Shown: in pieces, positions 9,076-17,835 of the stretch
How the letters are laid out: the number at the start of each line of letters is the position of its first letter
How positions within the stretch are numbered: the stretch's first letter is position 1
Assembly (NCBI RefSeq): GCF_004804355.1
Contig: NZ_SRWZ01000007.1
Coordinates: forward strand, 186,001-250,000
DNA from: Cognatitamlana onchidii
GTDB lineage: Bacteria > Bacteroidota > Bacteroidia > Flavobacteriales > Flavobacteriaceae
Reading direction: 5' to 3'
Length of the DNA stretch: 64,000 nt
The notes under the pieces: generated by a model
Databases searched by the model: none
Told to the model about the DNA's origin: nothing
The model's input: the letters and a program-made list of their open reading frames with translations, nothing else
Translations under genes and position numbers: made by a program

Positions 9076-9564
9076 ATAGCTATATGAATAATAAAAATCA
9101 CTAATTTAACTAAATCCATCGATTTCAACTTATAATATTTTGTTTTAAGTTTATAAAAAATACTATCTAACTTTTAGCTTCTTATAAAAACGAAAAATGC
9201 TAGTCTTTAAAGCTCTTTAAGAGTGTTTTTAGGGCTTTTCATAGTGTTTTTCAGCACAAAACATACAAGATCCTACTTCTAGTATTCATGACCATTTTAG
9301 TGTATTCTGTTTATCGATGAGTTTCTTCTAACATGAGCATAAAAATGTTTTCTATAAACAAAGAACTACCCTCCTAACGCCTCTAACAAATGGTTTAACT
9401 CTAGTCTAGTTGAAAGATTAGTTGGTCCTTTTATTACTCATGTCATCATCAATAAAAGAAATCTCGACAATCTTTGATTTTGGAAAACGTTTAAAACATA
9501 AATATCTAAATATATTCTTAACAAATTCAAGGAATCTAAACAGATTTCTTAATTTTACAATTCT
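9076..9564. other. Divergent intergenic region, no gene seen
   Basis: This 489-base AT-rich stretch separates the antiporter gene (minus) from the MBL-fold gene (plus) and must contain both promoters. I see no ORF of credible length. A direct repeat AGTGTTTTT (about 9222 and 9243) and an imperfect inverted repeat at 9209-9238 are present but were not assigned a function. Confidence 0.6.
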
Positions 9565-10422
9565 ATGAATTTATACCCCGTTAGCGCAGGAAATTTAAAA
9601 CTTGATGGTGGCGCCATGTTTGGCGTGGTACCCAAGTCATTATGGGAACGTACCAACCCATCCGATTCCAATAATATGATTGAAATAAGTATGCGATGTT
9701 TACTAATTGAAGATGGTAACAGGCTTATTTTAATTGATAATGGGATGGGCAATAAACAATCCGATAAGTTTTTTGGTTATTATCACCTTTGGGGTAATGA
9801 TAATTTGGATGATTCATTGAAAAAATATGGTTTTCATAGAGATGACATTACCGACGTATTTTTAACTCATTTGCATTTTGATCATTGTGGAGGTAGCATT
9901 CAACGGAACAAAGACAAAACGGGTTACGAACCAGCCTTTAAAAATGCGTATTACTGGAGCAATGAGGACCATTGGGAATGGGCAACAAACCCTAATAAAA
10001 GGGAGGTGGCCTCTTTTTTAAAAGAAAATATACTTCCTATAGAAGAAAGCGGACAGTTAAAGTTTGTTAACATTCCCACTGGAGATACACTCAAAAACTC
10101 CGAATTAGGCTTTGATATTTTCTTTGCAAATGGCCATACCGATAAGCAAATGATTCCCTTAATTAAACATAAAGGAAAAACCATAGCTTTTATGGCCGAC
10201 TTATTACCAACGGCAGGACACTTACCTCTCCCTTATATTATGGGCTATGATACTAGACCATTATTAACCTTAAAAGAAAAGGAAACATTTTTAAATATGG
10301 CAGCTAATGAGCAAATCCATTTGTTTCTAGAGCACGATGCTCACAATGAAATTATTACTGTAAAACAAACAGAAAAAGGGGTAAGACTAAAAAGTATAAT
10401 TACGGCAAACGACATTTTATAA
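9565..10422 (+). CDS. MBL-fold metallo-hydrolase
   Basis: Cytoplasmic metallo-beta-lactamase-fold protein of 285 residues with the zinc motif THLHFDHCGG, a downstream FFANGHTDKQMIP histidine motif and FMADLLP as the probable bridging aspartate region. There is no signal peptide. The arrangement resembles lactonase-like or general MBL hydrolases, and the substrate cannot be told from sequence. The stop is followed 27 bases later by the subtilase start, so the two may be cotranscribed. Start ATG at 9565 is preceded by a TAATTTTA box, a weak -7 candidate. Confidence 0.88.
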   Translation: MNLYPVSAGNLKLDGGAMFGVVPKSLWERTNPSDSNNMIEISMRCLLIEDGNRLILIDNGMGNKQSDKFFGYYHLWGNDNLDDSLKKYGFHRDDITDVFLTHLHFDHCGGSIQRNKDKTGYEPAFKNAYYWSNEDHWEWATNPNKREVASFLKENILPIEESGQLKFVNIPTGDTLKNSELGFDIFFANGHTDKQMIPLIKHKGKTIAFMADLLPTAGHLPLPYIMGYDTRPLLTLKEKETFLNMAANEQIHLFLEHDAHNEIITVKQTEKGVRLKSIITANDIL

Positions 10423-10449
10423 TAAACATGATAAAATCAATTGATACGC

Positions 10450-12063
10450 ATGAAATCATTTAAATCAATAACAGCATCAGCATTATTAACTATTTTAATT
10501 TCTGGATGTGGTGGTACCGCAGATATATTATCAACTCCTGTAGAAAATATTGATACATCGCCTTTAAAAGTTTCAGAATTAACAGAAGCAGAAAAGCATA
10601 ATTGGGGACACCTAGACTTAGTGAAAGATACCATTCCAGGGATGAGTGTCGACAAAGCTTATGCTGAACTCATTAAAAAGAAAAAAGGCGAAAAAGTTTT
10701 GGTGGCTGTTCTAGATTCAGGTATTGATATTGATCATGAAGATTTAAAAAATGTTATTTGGACCAACAAAGGAGAAATACCAAATAACGGTATTGATGAT
10801 GATAAAAACGGGTATGTAGACGATGTGCATGGTTGGAATTTCTTGGGTGCTGGTTACGATGAACAATTAGAATTGGTAAGGATTTTAGTAAAAGGAGACA
10901 CTTCAAATCCAGACTATGCTAGAGCCAAAGCAGAATATGAAGAAGAATACGAAAAATGGTTGGGCAGAAAAACCCAATACGATCAAATTTATGAGCAGGT
11001 AAAAAATGCAGATGAAGCTATAGCTAATCACCTCGGAAAAAAAGATTATTCTAAGGAAGAAGTTAATGCCATTAAAACTGAAGATGAGGTTTTGGGCAGG
11101 TCGGTTCAAATAGCACAATATATGTTCAGCAATGATCTGGACAGTATGCAAGACGCCTTAAAGGAAATTAGCAATAGCCTTGAGAGTATTAATAATCGAT
11201 TAAACTCCAATTTAAACAAAGACCTTAAAGGCCGGGTTACTGGCGATGACCCTGACGATATGTCTACCAAATATTATGGAGACGGCAACGTTAAACCTGT
11301 TAAGAAAAGTGAAAGTCATGGCACGCATGTTGCTGGTATTATTGCTGCCGAGCGTAACAATGGTTTAGGAGCTAATGGCGTTGCTAACAACGTTGAAATT
11401 ATGAGTGTTAGAACGGTCCCTAATGGCGATGAATACGACAAAGATGTTGCACTTGCTATACGCTATGCCGTAGATAACGGTGCTAAAATAATCAATGGGA
11501 GTTTTGGAAAAAGTTATTCTCCACATAGTGATTGGGTGCGTGAGGCTATAACCTATGCTGCTGAAAAAGATGTACTATTTGTACATGCCGCTGGAAATGA
11601 CAGTGCAAACATTGATATTGAACCTAATTTCCCTGATGATAATATTGATGGTGAAGAAATATCAGACACCTACATACGTGTTGGAGCATTAGCTCCAAAA
11701 TATGGTTCAAATATGGTGGCTAGTTTCTCTAATTATGGCAAGCAAAATGTTGATGTTTTTGCGCCTGGTGCTAGTGTGTACTCTACAACCCCAGAGAGCG
11801 AATATGATACCAAAGGAGGCACCTCTATGGCTGCCCCTGCTGTAGCTGGCGTTGCAGCTCTTATACGCTCCTACTACCCAAACCTAACAGCTGCCCAAGT
11901 AAAGCAAATTATAATGGATTCTGGTTTAGCTATTAAAAGACAAGTTATTGTGGGCGGAGACTCTGAAGATGTTCGTCCATTTGCAGATTTATCAAAATCT
12001 TCAAAAATGGTAAATGCTTATAATGCCTTAATTATGGCCGCCAAATTATCGGCTGCGAAGTAA
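10450..12063 (+). CDS. S8 (subtilisin-like) serine protease, lipoprotein
   Basis: Secreted lipoprotein protease of 537 residues. A signal peptide ends in the lipobox ILISGC. The catalytic triad is D89 (VLDSGID), H290 (SHGTHVAG) and S459 (GGTSMAAP), with the oxyanion Asn in HAAGND. D89 and H290 are about 200 residues apart, far more than in simple subtilases. The insert (about residues 130-265) is charged and helical. The ATG at 10450 is preferred over an in-frame TTG at 10441. A hairpin typical of a terminator lies shortly after the stop. Probable role is periplasmic or surface proteolysis. Confidence 0.92.
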   Translation: MKSFKSITASALLTILISGCGGTADILSTPVENIDTSPLKVSELTEAEKHNWGHLDLVKDTIPGMSVDKAYAELIKKKKGEKVLVAVLDSGIDIDHEDLKNVIWTNKGEIPNNGIDDDKNGYVDDVHGWNFLGAGYDEQLELVRILVKGDTSNPDYARAKAEYEEEYEKWLGRKTQYDQIYEQVKNADEAIANHLGKKDYSKEEVNAIKTEDEVLGRSVQIAQYMFSNDLDSMQDALKEISNSLESINNRLNSNLNKDLKGRVTGDDPDDMSTKYYGDGNVKPVKKSESHGTHVAGIIAAERNNGLGANGVANNVEIMSVRTVPNGDEYDKDVALAIRYAVDNGAKIINGSFGKSYSPHSDWVREAITYAAEKDVLFVHAAGNDSANIDIEPNFPDDNIDGEEISDTYIRVGALAPKYGSNMVASFSNYGKQNVDVFAPGASVYSTTPESEYDTKGGTSMAAPAVAGVAALIRSYYPNLTAAQVKQIIMDSGLAIKRQVIVGGDSEDVRPFADLSKSSKMVNAYNALIMAAKLSAAK

Positions 12064-12080
12064 TTACATATATTAAATTT

Positions 12081-12120
12081 ATAAGCTTGTTTAGTTATAA
12101 GTCTAGACAAGCTTATTTTA
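12081..12120 (+). terminator. Probable intrinsic terminator after the subtilase gene
   Basis: ATAAGCTTGT (12081-12090) pairs perfectly with ACAAGCTTAT (12107-12116), loop of 16 bases, followed by a short T-rich tail. It lies between the subtilase and M1 peptidase genes. Confidence 0.55.
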
Positions 12121-12132
12121 AATTAAGTATCT

Positions 12133-13959
12133 ATGAATCGTATATTTATCTATGTTCTTCTTGTTTCATTATTCATATCCTGTAGTAGTTCTAAAAATGT
12201 TAAAGCTACAGGTACGTCGCAAACTTCAAAGTCGACCTATTGGCAACAGCACGTAGACTATACCATGGATATTGATATGGATGTGAACACCTACCAGTAT
12301 AAAGGCAAACAAACTTTGGTGTATACCAATAATTCGCCCGACGTACTTAACAAGGTGTTTTATCATCTTTACTTCAATGCCTTTCAACCAGGAAGTGAAA
12401 TGGACGTAAGGTCTCGAACCATAGAAGATCCAGACCCAAGAGTTGGTAATAGAATTAGCCAACTAAAACCAGATGAAATTGGGTATATAAACGTCATATC
12501 TTTAAAACAAAATGATACAAATTTAAACTATGAAACCGTAGGTACTGTTTTAGAGGTAGCTCTAGCAAAACCAATACAACCAGGAGAAAAAGTTACTTTT
12601 CAAATGGATTTTGATGCACAAGTACCATTACAAATTAGAAGATCGGGAAGAAACAATAAAGAAGGAGTTGCTTTATCCATGGCGCAGTGGTATCCTAAAC
12701 TAGCTGAATACGATTTTGAAGGATGGCATACAGACCCTTATATTGGTCGTGAATTTCATGGTGTTTGGGGGGATTTTGACGTTAAGATTTCAATTGATAA
12801 AAATTACACCCTTGGAGGTACTGGTTACTTGCAAAACCCTAATAGAATAGGTCATGGCTACGAAACTGGTGCAATTACACCAACTACCCAAGACAAACTT
12901 ACTTGGCACTTTGTGGCTCCAAATGTACATGATTTTACTTGGGCAGCCGACCCAGAATACAATCATGATACTTTGCAGGTTCCTAATGGTCCTTTACTTC
13001 ATTTCTTGTATAAGCGCACCATGCCGCAAGAAAAGCTCGATAACTGGAAAAAACTGCAACCTTATGCGCAAAAACTAATGGAATTTTATAGCCAAAATAT
13101 TGGGCAATACCCGTATAAACAATACTCTATTATTCAAGGTGGTGATGGTGGTATGGAGTACGGCATGTGTACTTTAATAGTTGGAGAAGGTGAATTTGAT
13201 GGTCTATTTGGAGTTACAGCCCACGAAATGGCACATTCTTGGTTTCAATTTTTGCTAGCAACAAATGAACTTACCAATTACTGGATGGATGAAGGCTTTA
13301 CAGAGTATTTTGGAGAACTAGCAGAAAGCAAAATCTTTAATAAGCCTTTTAGTAAACCTACACGGCGTGTTTACGATGTTTATAATTACTATGTTGAATC
13401 TGGAACCGAGCAACCACAAACAACACATGCCGATAGATTTAATTTTAATCGTTCTTCGGCAATATCTGCTTATTACAAAGGTTATATCTTCTTAAATCAA
13501 CTTGGTTATGTAATTGGAAATAATAACCTTAAAAAAACCATTAAATCTTATTTTAACGAATGGGCTTTTAAACACCCCACTCCCACCGATTTTATAAGAA
13601 TTGCCGAAAAAGTTTCAAACCTCGAATTAGATTGGTACTTAAATGATTGGACACGCACCATCAACACCATAGATTATGGTGTAAAGTCTATTGAAGGGGA
13701 CTCTATAACTTTAGAAAGAATTGGTTTAATGCCAATGCCTATAGACCTATCAATTACTTATACCGATAACACCACTGAAAATTTTTATATTCCTTTACAA
13801 ATGATGCGGGGAGAAAAACCAACCTCAGCCACAGTAATAAAGGATTGGGCTTGGTCCTACCCTACTTATAGTTTTAAAGTTTCTAAGCCTGTAAAATCAG
13901 TAGAAATAGACCCTAGTAGTAGGATGGCAGATATTAACAGAGTAAACAATGTAAAATAA
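12133..13959 (+). CDS. M1-family metallopeptidase (aminopeptidase N-like), lipoprotein
   Basis: Zinc aminopeptidase of the gluzincin clan, 608 residues, exported as a lipoprotein (signal peptide with SLFISC lipobox). The zinc site is H364-E365-x-x-H368 with the third ligand E387 in WMDEGFTEYF, the expected HExxH-x18-E spacing. The substrate-binding GxMEN motif appears as GGMEYG, a variant common in Bacteroidota M1 proteins. The N-terminal beta-sandwich domain covers about residues 30-270. It likely cleaves peptides in the periplasm or at the cell surface. It follows the subtilase by 69 bases, separated by a terminator-like hairpin. Confidence 0.93.
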   Translation: MNRIFIYVLLVSLFISCSSSKNVKATGTSQTSKSTYWQQHVDYTMDIDMDVNTYQYKGKQTLVYTNNSPDVLNKVFYHLYFNAFQPGSEMDVRSRTIEDPDPRVGNRISQLKPDEIGYINVISLKQNDTNLNYETVGTVLEVALAKPIQPGEKVTFQMDFDAQVPLQIRRSGRNNKEGVALSMAQWYPKLAEYDFEGWHTDPYIGREFHGVWGDFDVKISIDKNYTLGGTGYLQNPNRIGHGYETGAITPTTQDKLTWHFVAPNVHDFTWAADPEYNHDTLQVPNGPLLHFLYKRTMPQEKLDNWKKLQPYAQKLMEFYSQNIGQYPYKQYSIIQGGDGGMEYGMCTLIVGEGEFDGLFGVTAHEMAHSWFQFLLATNELTNYWMDEGFTEYFGELAESKIFNKPFSKPTRRVYDVYNYYVESGTEQPQTTHADRFNFNRSSAISAYYKGYIFLNQLGYVIGNNNLKKTIKSYFNEWAFKHPTPTDFIRIAEKVSNLELDWYLNDWTRTINTIDYGVKSIEGDSITLERIGLMPMPIDLSITYTDNTTENFYIPLQMMRGEKPTSATVIKDWAWSYPTYSFKVSKPVKSVEIDPSSRMADINRVNNVK

Positions 13960-14093
13960 AGCACCTACTCGTATTCTCCGCACTTCATTTTTTATAAGCA
14001 TATCAACTATGCTTTACAAAACATATCTGTGTCAGCTATAAGAACATATTTTTTTATAACTTACTGACTTCTAACTGAAAAACTCAAGGAAGA

Positions 14094-15797
14094 ATGACTA
14101 GGCATGCCACAATTATACTACTATTAGCTTTACTCATAGTATCTTGTAAAGATTCCAAAAACACTACTAAAAGTGTTGCTACCGTGTATTACGGTGGCGA
14201 TATTTTAACCATGGTTGGCGACACTCCAGAGTACAAGGAAGCGCTGGTTGAACGGGCAGGAAAAATTGAGTTTGTCGGTGCTTCGAATAAAGCCATGGAG
14301 GTTGCTGGGCCAGGACATAAAATGACTGATCTAAATGGACAGACTCTTCTACCTGGTTTTATTGATGGACACGCCCATTTTGCCGCATTTTCTGCACAAG
14401 CTATTGGAGCTCAAATATTACCACCTCCAGATGCCGAAGCTAACAATATTGAGTCGTTAATAGAAATATTAAAAACATGGAACACACCTGAAAACAGAAG
14501 CCTAACTGGTTGGATATTTGGTATGGGATTCGATGATTCTGTACTCGAAGACAAAAGATTTCCCACCAAGCATGATTTAGATAAGGTAACCACAGAACAT
14601 CCCATTATGCTGATACACATATCTGGACATTTTGCCGTTGTAAATTCTAAAGGCTTAGATGAAATTGGTTATAATGCAAGCACCAAAGATCCTGAGGGCG
14701 GTATTATAAGAAGAGAAAACGGTAACGAACCTAACGGGGTTTTAGAAGAACTTGCAGCTATTCCACATATGTTAAAAGTTATACATCCCGCATCTAATGA
14801 GGCCGAGGATATTTTCTTTAAGGCTGGCCAGGATTTGGCGCTCTCTTATGGTTATACTACAGCTCAAGAAGGCCGAGCCATGCAAAACCATAACATATTA
14901 GCAAATGCAGCCGAGCAAGGTAAAATCAAATTAGACGTTGTAAGTTATATAGATTATTTATTTACTGACCAGTTCATGGACTCTAAATGGTATGGGACAT
15001 CATATACAAATCACTACAGAATTGGAGGTATGAAATTAACATTAGATGGTTCTCCTCAAGGGCGAACAGCTTGGAGAACACAACCTTATCTTATTCCACC
15101 AGAAGGGACGAGCAAAGACTACGCCGGCTACCCCGCCATACCTAATGATAGTGTTGTACAAAGCATTTATGAAACGGGTTTTAAAAATAACTGGCAAATA
15201 CTTACACATGCCAACGGTGATGCGGCGATGGATCAAATGATAAGAACCATGACACCTATTGCCAAAAAATACGGAAATAGTAATAGACGCAATGTTTTGG
15301 TACATGGTCAATATATTAGAGAAGATCAATTAGATGCCTTTAAAGAACTAAATATTATCGGATCTTTTTTTCCTTTGCATACCTTTTATTGGGGCGATTG
15401 GCATAAGCAGATTATTGGAGATAGCCTTGGAAACAAAATAAGCCCAATGAGAACCGCTATAAATAAAGGTCTTAAAGTAACTATTCATACCGACGCTCCA
15501 GTAGCATTGCCAAATTTAATGCGCATGGTGGGTATCTCTGTTGAACGTAAATCACGATCAGGACAGGTTATAGGCGCTCATGAAAAACTAACACCTTATG
15601 AAGCCTTAAAAGGTATAACCGTATGGTCTGCCTATCAACATTTTGAAGAGCAAACTAAAGGAACTTTAGAAGCCGGTAAATTAGCAGATATGGTTATACT
15701 TGATAAAAATCCGCTAAAAGTTTCGGAAGAAAACATAAAAAATATCTTGGTGAATACTACCATAAAAGAAGGCCAGGTTGTTTATCAAAAACCATAA
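14094..15797 (+). CDS. Amidohydrolase 3-family lipoprotein (YtcJ-like)
   Basis: Metal-dependent hydrolase of the amidohydrolase superfamily with a lipoprotein signal peptide (ALLIVSC lipobox); 567 residues. The N-terminal metal motif is GFIDGHAHFAAFSA. Further conserved pieces are LDGSPQGRTAWRT, THANGDAAMDQ and IHTDAP, as in YtcJ-like proteins. The C-terminal LADMVILDKNPLKV closes the small composite domain. Substrate is unknown, though cyclic amides or N-acyl compounds are possible for the family. The next gene starts 4 bases after the stop, so the two form an operon. Confidence 0.88.
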   Translation: MTRHATIILLLALLIVSCKDSKNTTKSVATVYYGGDILTMVGDTPEYKEALVERAGKIEFVGASNKAMEVAGPGHKMTDLNGQTLLPGFIDGHAHFAAFSAQAIGAQILPPPDAEANNIESLIEILKTWNTPENRSLTGWIFGMGFDDSVLEDKRFPTKHDLDKVTTEHPIMLIHISGHFAVVNSKGLDEIGYNASTKDPEGGIIRRENGNEPNGVLEELAAIPHMLKVIHPASNEAEDIFFKAGQDLALSYGYTTAQEGRAMQNHNILANAAEQGKIKLDVVSYIDYLFTDQFMDSKWYGTSYTNHYRIGGMKLTLDGSPQGRTAWRTQPYLIPPEGTSKDYAGYPAIPNDSVVQSIYETGFKNNWQILTHANGDAAMDQMIRTMTPIAKKYGNSNRRNVLVHGQYIREDQLDAFKELNIIGSFFPLHTFYWGDWHKQIIGDSLGNKISPMRTAINKGLKVTIHTDAPVALPNLMRMVGISVERKSRSGQVIGAHEKLTPYEALKGITVWSAYQHFEEQTKGTLEAGKLADMVILDKNPLKVSEENIKNILVNTTIKEGQVVYQKP

Positions 15798-15801
15798 AAA
15801 A

Positions 15802-16623
15802 ATGAAAACGTTAAGTTTACTTTTATGCATATTTACTATACACGGCTTAATATATGCACAAATACCCGATAACACCAATAATTCGGTCGCGCCAATCGCT
15901 GAGGCTGATGCCTTAGCGAAACAACTACAAAACCCTATAGCAAGTTTAGTTAGTGTCCCCTTTCAATTCAATTTTGATTTTGGTGTAGGCTCTAGTGATG
16001 GATCAAGAATGACCCTAAATATTCAGCCCGTTATCCCCATAAGTATTAGTGAAAACTGGAATTTAGTAAGTAGAATTATTTTACCTGTTATTTCCCAGAA
16101 TGACGTTTTCGGTAATAGTGGTAATCAATTTGGAATAAGTGATGCTGTAGTAAGTGGATTTTTTTCGCCCAAAGCACCAACATCAAGAGGAGTAATCTGG
16201 GGAGCAGGCCCTGTTTTACTAGTACCAACTGCAACAGACCAATTGCTAGGTACTGAAAAATTTGGTGTTGGTCCCACCGCAGTAGCCCTAAAACAGACTG
16301 GGACCTTAACTTTTGGTGGCCTTATAAATCATATTTGGTCTTTAACAGGCAGTAACGAAAGAGCTGCGGTTAATGCTACATTCTTCCAACCGTTTCTTGC
16401 AAAAAACTTTGCAGGAGGTTATGCTTTAGCACTTAATACTGAACTCACCCATAATTGGAACAACAATACCTCCTCAGGGTATTTGCATCTTATAGCTTCA
16501 AAAGTATTCACCTTAGGAAAACAAATGACTCAGTTCATTCTAGGTCCCAGAATACCCTACGGTAACGGTAATACTGCAGAATGGGGTTTTAGAACAGGTC
16601 TTGTTTTACTATTTCCTAAATAG
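15802..16623 (+). CDS. Probable outer-membrane barrel protein (neuromedin U-like annotation)
   Basis: 273 residues from the ATG at 15802, with a signal peptide MKTLSLLLCIFTIHGLIYAQ. A longer frame from 15778 would overlap the amidohydrolase and bury the signal peptide, so it is rejected. The mature protein starts with a helical segment (ADALAKQLQNPIASLVSVPF) and continues as strand-rich sequence ending in GLVLLFPK, typical of a family of Bacteroidota barrel-like proteins of unknown function. Tight coupling to the amidohydrolase hints at a shared substrate pathway, but this is inference. Confidence 0.72.
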   Translation: MKTLSLLLCIFTIHGLIYAQIPDNTNNSVAPIAEADALAKQLQNPIASLVSVPFQFNFDFGVGSSDGSRMTLNIQPVIPISISENWNLVSRIILPVISQNDVFGNSGNQFGISDAVVSGFFSPKAPTSRGVIWGAGPVLLVPTATDQLLGTEKFGVGPTAVALKQTGTLTFGGLINHIWSLTGSNERAAVNATFFQPFLAKNFAGGYALALNTELTHNWNNNTSSGYLHLIASKVFTLGKQMTQFILGPRIPYGNGNTAEWGFRTGLVLLFPK

Positions 16624-16631
16624 CTAATAAA

Positions 16632-17822
16632 CTAATACCAAGCTTCTTTCTTATAAAGCTTAGACTTGGCTACACGCTCTCTGTTGTTCAATCTTAAATG
16701 TGTTTCTGTTATATGACGACTTCTATAGCCTAATAAATGAAAAAAAGATTTAGCAAAAAAATGAGCAATATTTAGGTTTACTTGAAGTATTCCCTCCTTT
16801 TTATTAGCCCAAGACACCCCCGGTAATAATACTAAAACACCATCAAACCTTACCTTTCTCAGTAGAGCTGATAATCTTAAAAAAAAGGGTTTAATAGGTT
16901 TAATTATAAAAAAGCCTTCGGAGCCCCTCTTCTGATATAATGGCATAAAAATACTACCTGTAGTGGGTGCTTTTAACTCCTTATTATTATGTATGGCTAA
17001 AGGAATACCTTTTTTTATAGGTTGAAAACTATCAAACCCATTTAACATACTAAAAGCATCTTCATTTTTAAGGCTGTGCAAGTATACCACCTCAAAAACT
17101 GCTTTAGAACCAGATGTTGCAAGAAAAAGCAGATTGTGATAATATGAAAAATCTAAGGACGACTGCTCATCTAAAACACCAGATTTTTTTAGTGATAGAT
17201 ACACAAATGCCTCATGATATGTAATAGCATTTAATTCGTCGTGTTGCCCAGATTCAAACCCTAAAGAAACATACCCTAATTCATTAATATAGCTTAATAA
17301 AGGTCCACTTAAATACTCTTCAATACCTAAAACAATTGGCACAGGAAACTCCTGAGAAAACTTTCTATTAATAAGAGCATCATTAATAGTAATAAATGGT
17401 AATGTTCTGCTGGAGGTTGTATGTAAGTCAATAAAATAAAAAGGCGCAACCTCGTTCTTTAAAATATCATTGAGCACTTCAAGAAGTTCTAATAACTCTG
17501 CTTCATCCGGGTTTAAAACCGTTTTTGACTTTATAATATCTATATGCGGTTTGGTCCAAAGCCTGTTTAAATCTTCGTTAATATATCGTTGATGCTTTTT
17601 TAGTGCTCTTAAATTTCCTGAAATACCATATACTACACCACGAACATGGTCTTTTGTTAGAGACTGTAAACAACTCTTAATAGCAAATACCCCCGAGGTT
17701 TCGTTACCATGAATACCAGCAAAAAAAACAACTGTGGGTCCAGGTTGTAACCCTTCTACCCTACCTATTACTCGGTTAACTTTTGTATACTTATCTAAGG
17801 CCTTACTATATACATCAATCAT
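16632..17822 (-). CDS. Succinylglutamate desuccinylase/aspartoacylase-family deacylase
   Basis: M14-type zinc deacylase, 396 residues, with no signal peptide. Zinc ligands are visible as H38 and E41 in GIHGNETSG and H134 in FIDLHTTSS, the AstE/AspA pattern. The C-terminal about 100 residues extend beyond the catalytic core and are basic. It lies 13 bases downstream of a GCS2-CBS fusion gene on the same strand. The pair suggests making and breaking an amide or peptide bond on the same class of compound, but the substrate is unknown. It converges with the barrel gene, 8 bases away. Confidence 0.85.
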   Translation of the reverse strand: MIDVYSKALDKYTKVNRVIGRVEGLQPGPTVVFFAGIHGNETSGVFAIKSCLQSLTKDHVRGVVYGISGNLRALKKHQRYINEDLNRLWTKPHIDIIKSKTVLNPDEAELLELLEVLNDILKNEVAPFYFIDLHTTSSRTLPFITINDALINRKFSQEFPVPIVLGIEEYLSGPLLSYINELGYVSLGFESGQHDELNAITYHEAFVYLSLKKSGVLDEQSSLDFSYYHNLLFLATSGSKAVFEVVYLHSLKNEDAFSMLNGFDSFQPIKKGIPLAIHNNKELKAPTTGSIFMPLYQKRGSEGFFIIKPIKPFFLRLSALLRKVRFDGVLVLLPGVSWANKKEGILQVNLNIAHFFAKSFFHLLGYRSRHITETHLRLNNRERVAKSKLYKKEAWY

Positions 17823-17835
17823 GTATCATGCATTA

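Noticed and set aside
9209-9238. Hairpin-like AAAGCTCT/AGGGCTTT in the divergent region
   Set aside because: It lies between two divergent genes where no transcript should end, and pairing is imperfect.
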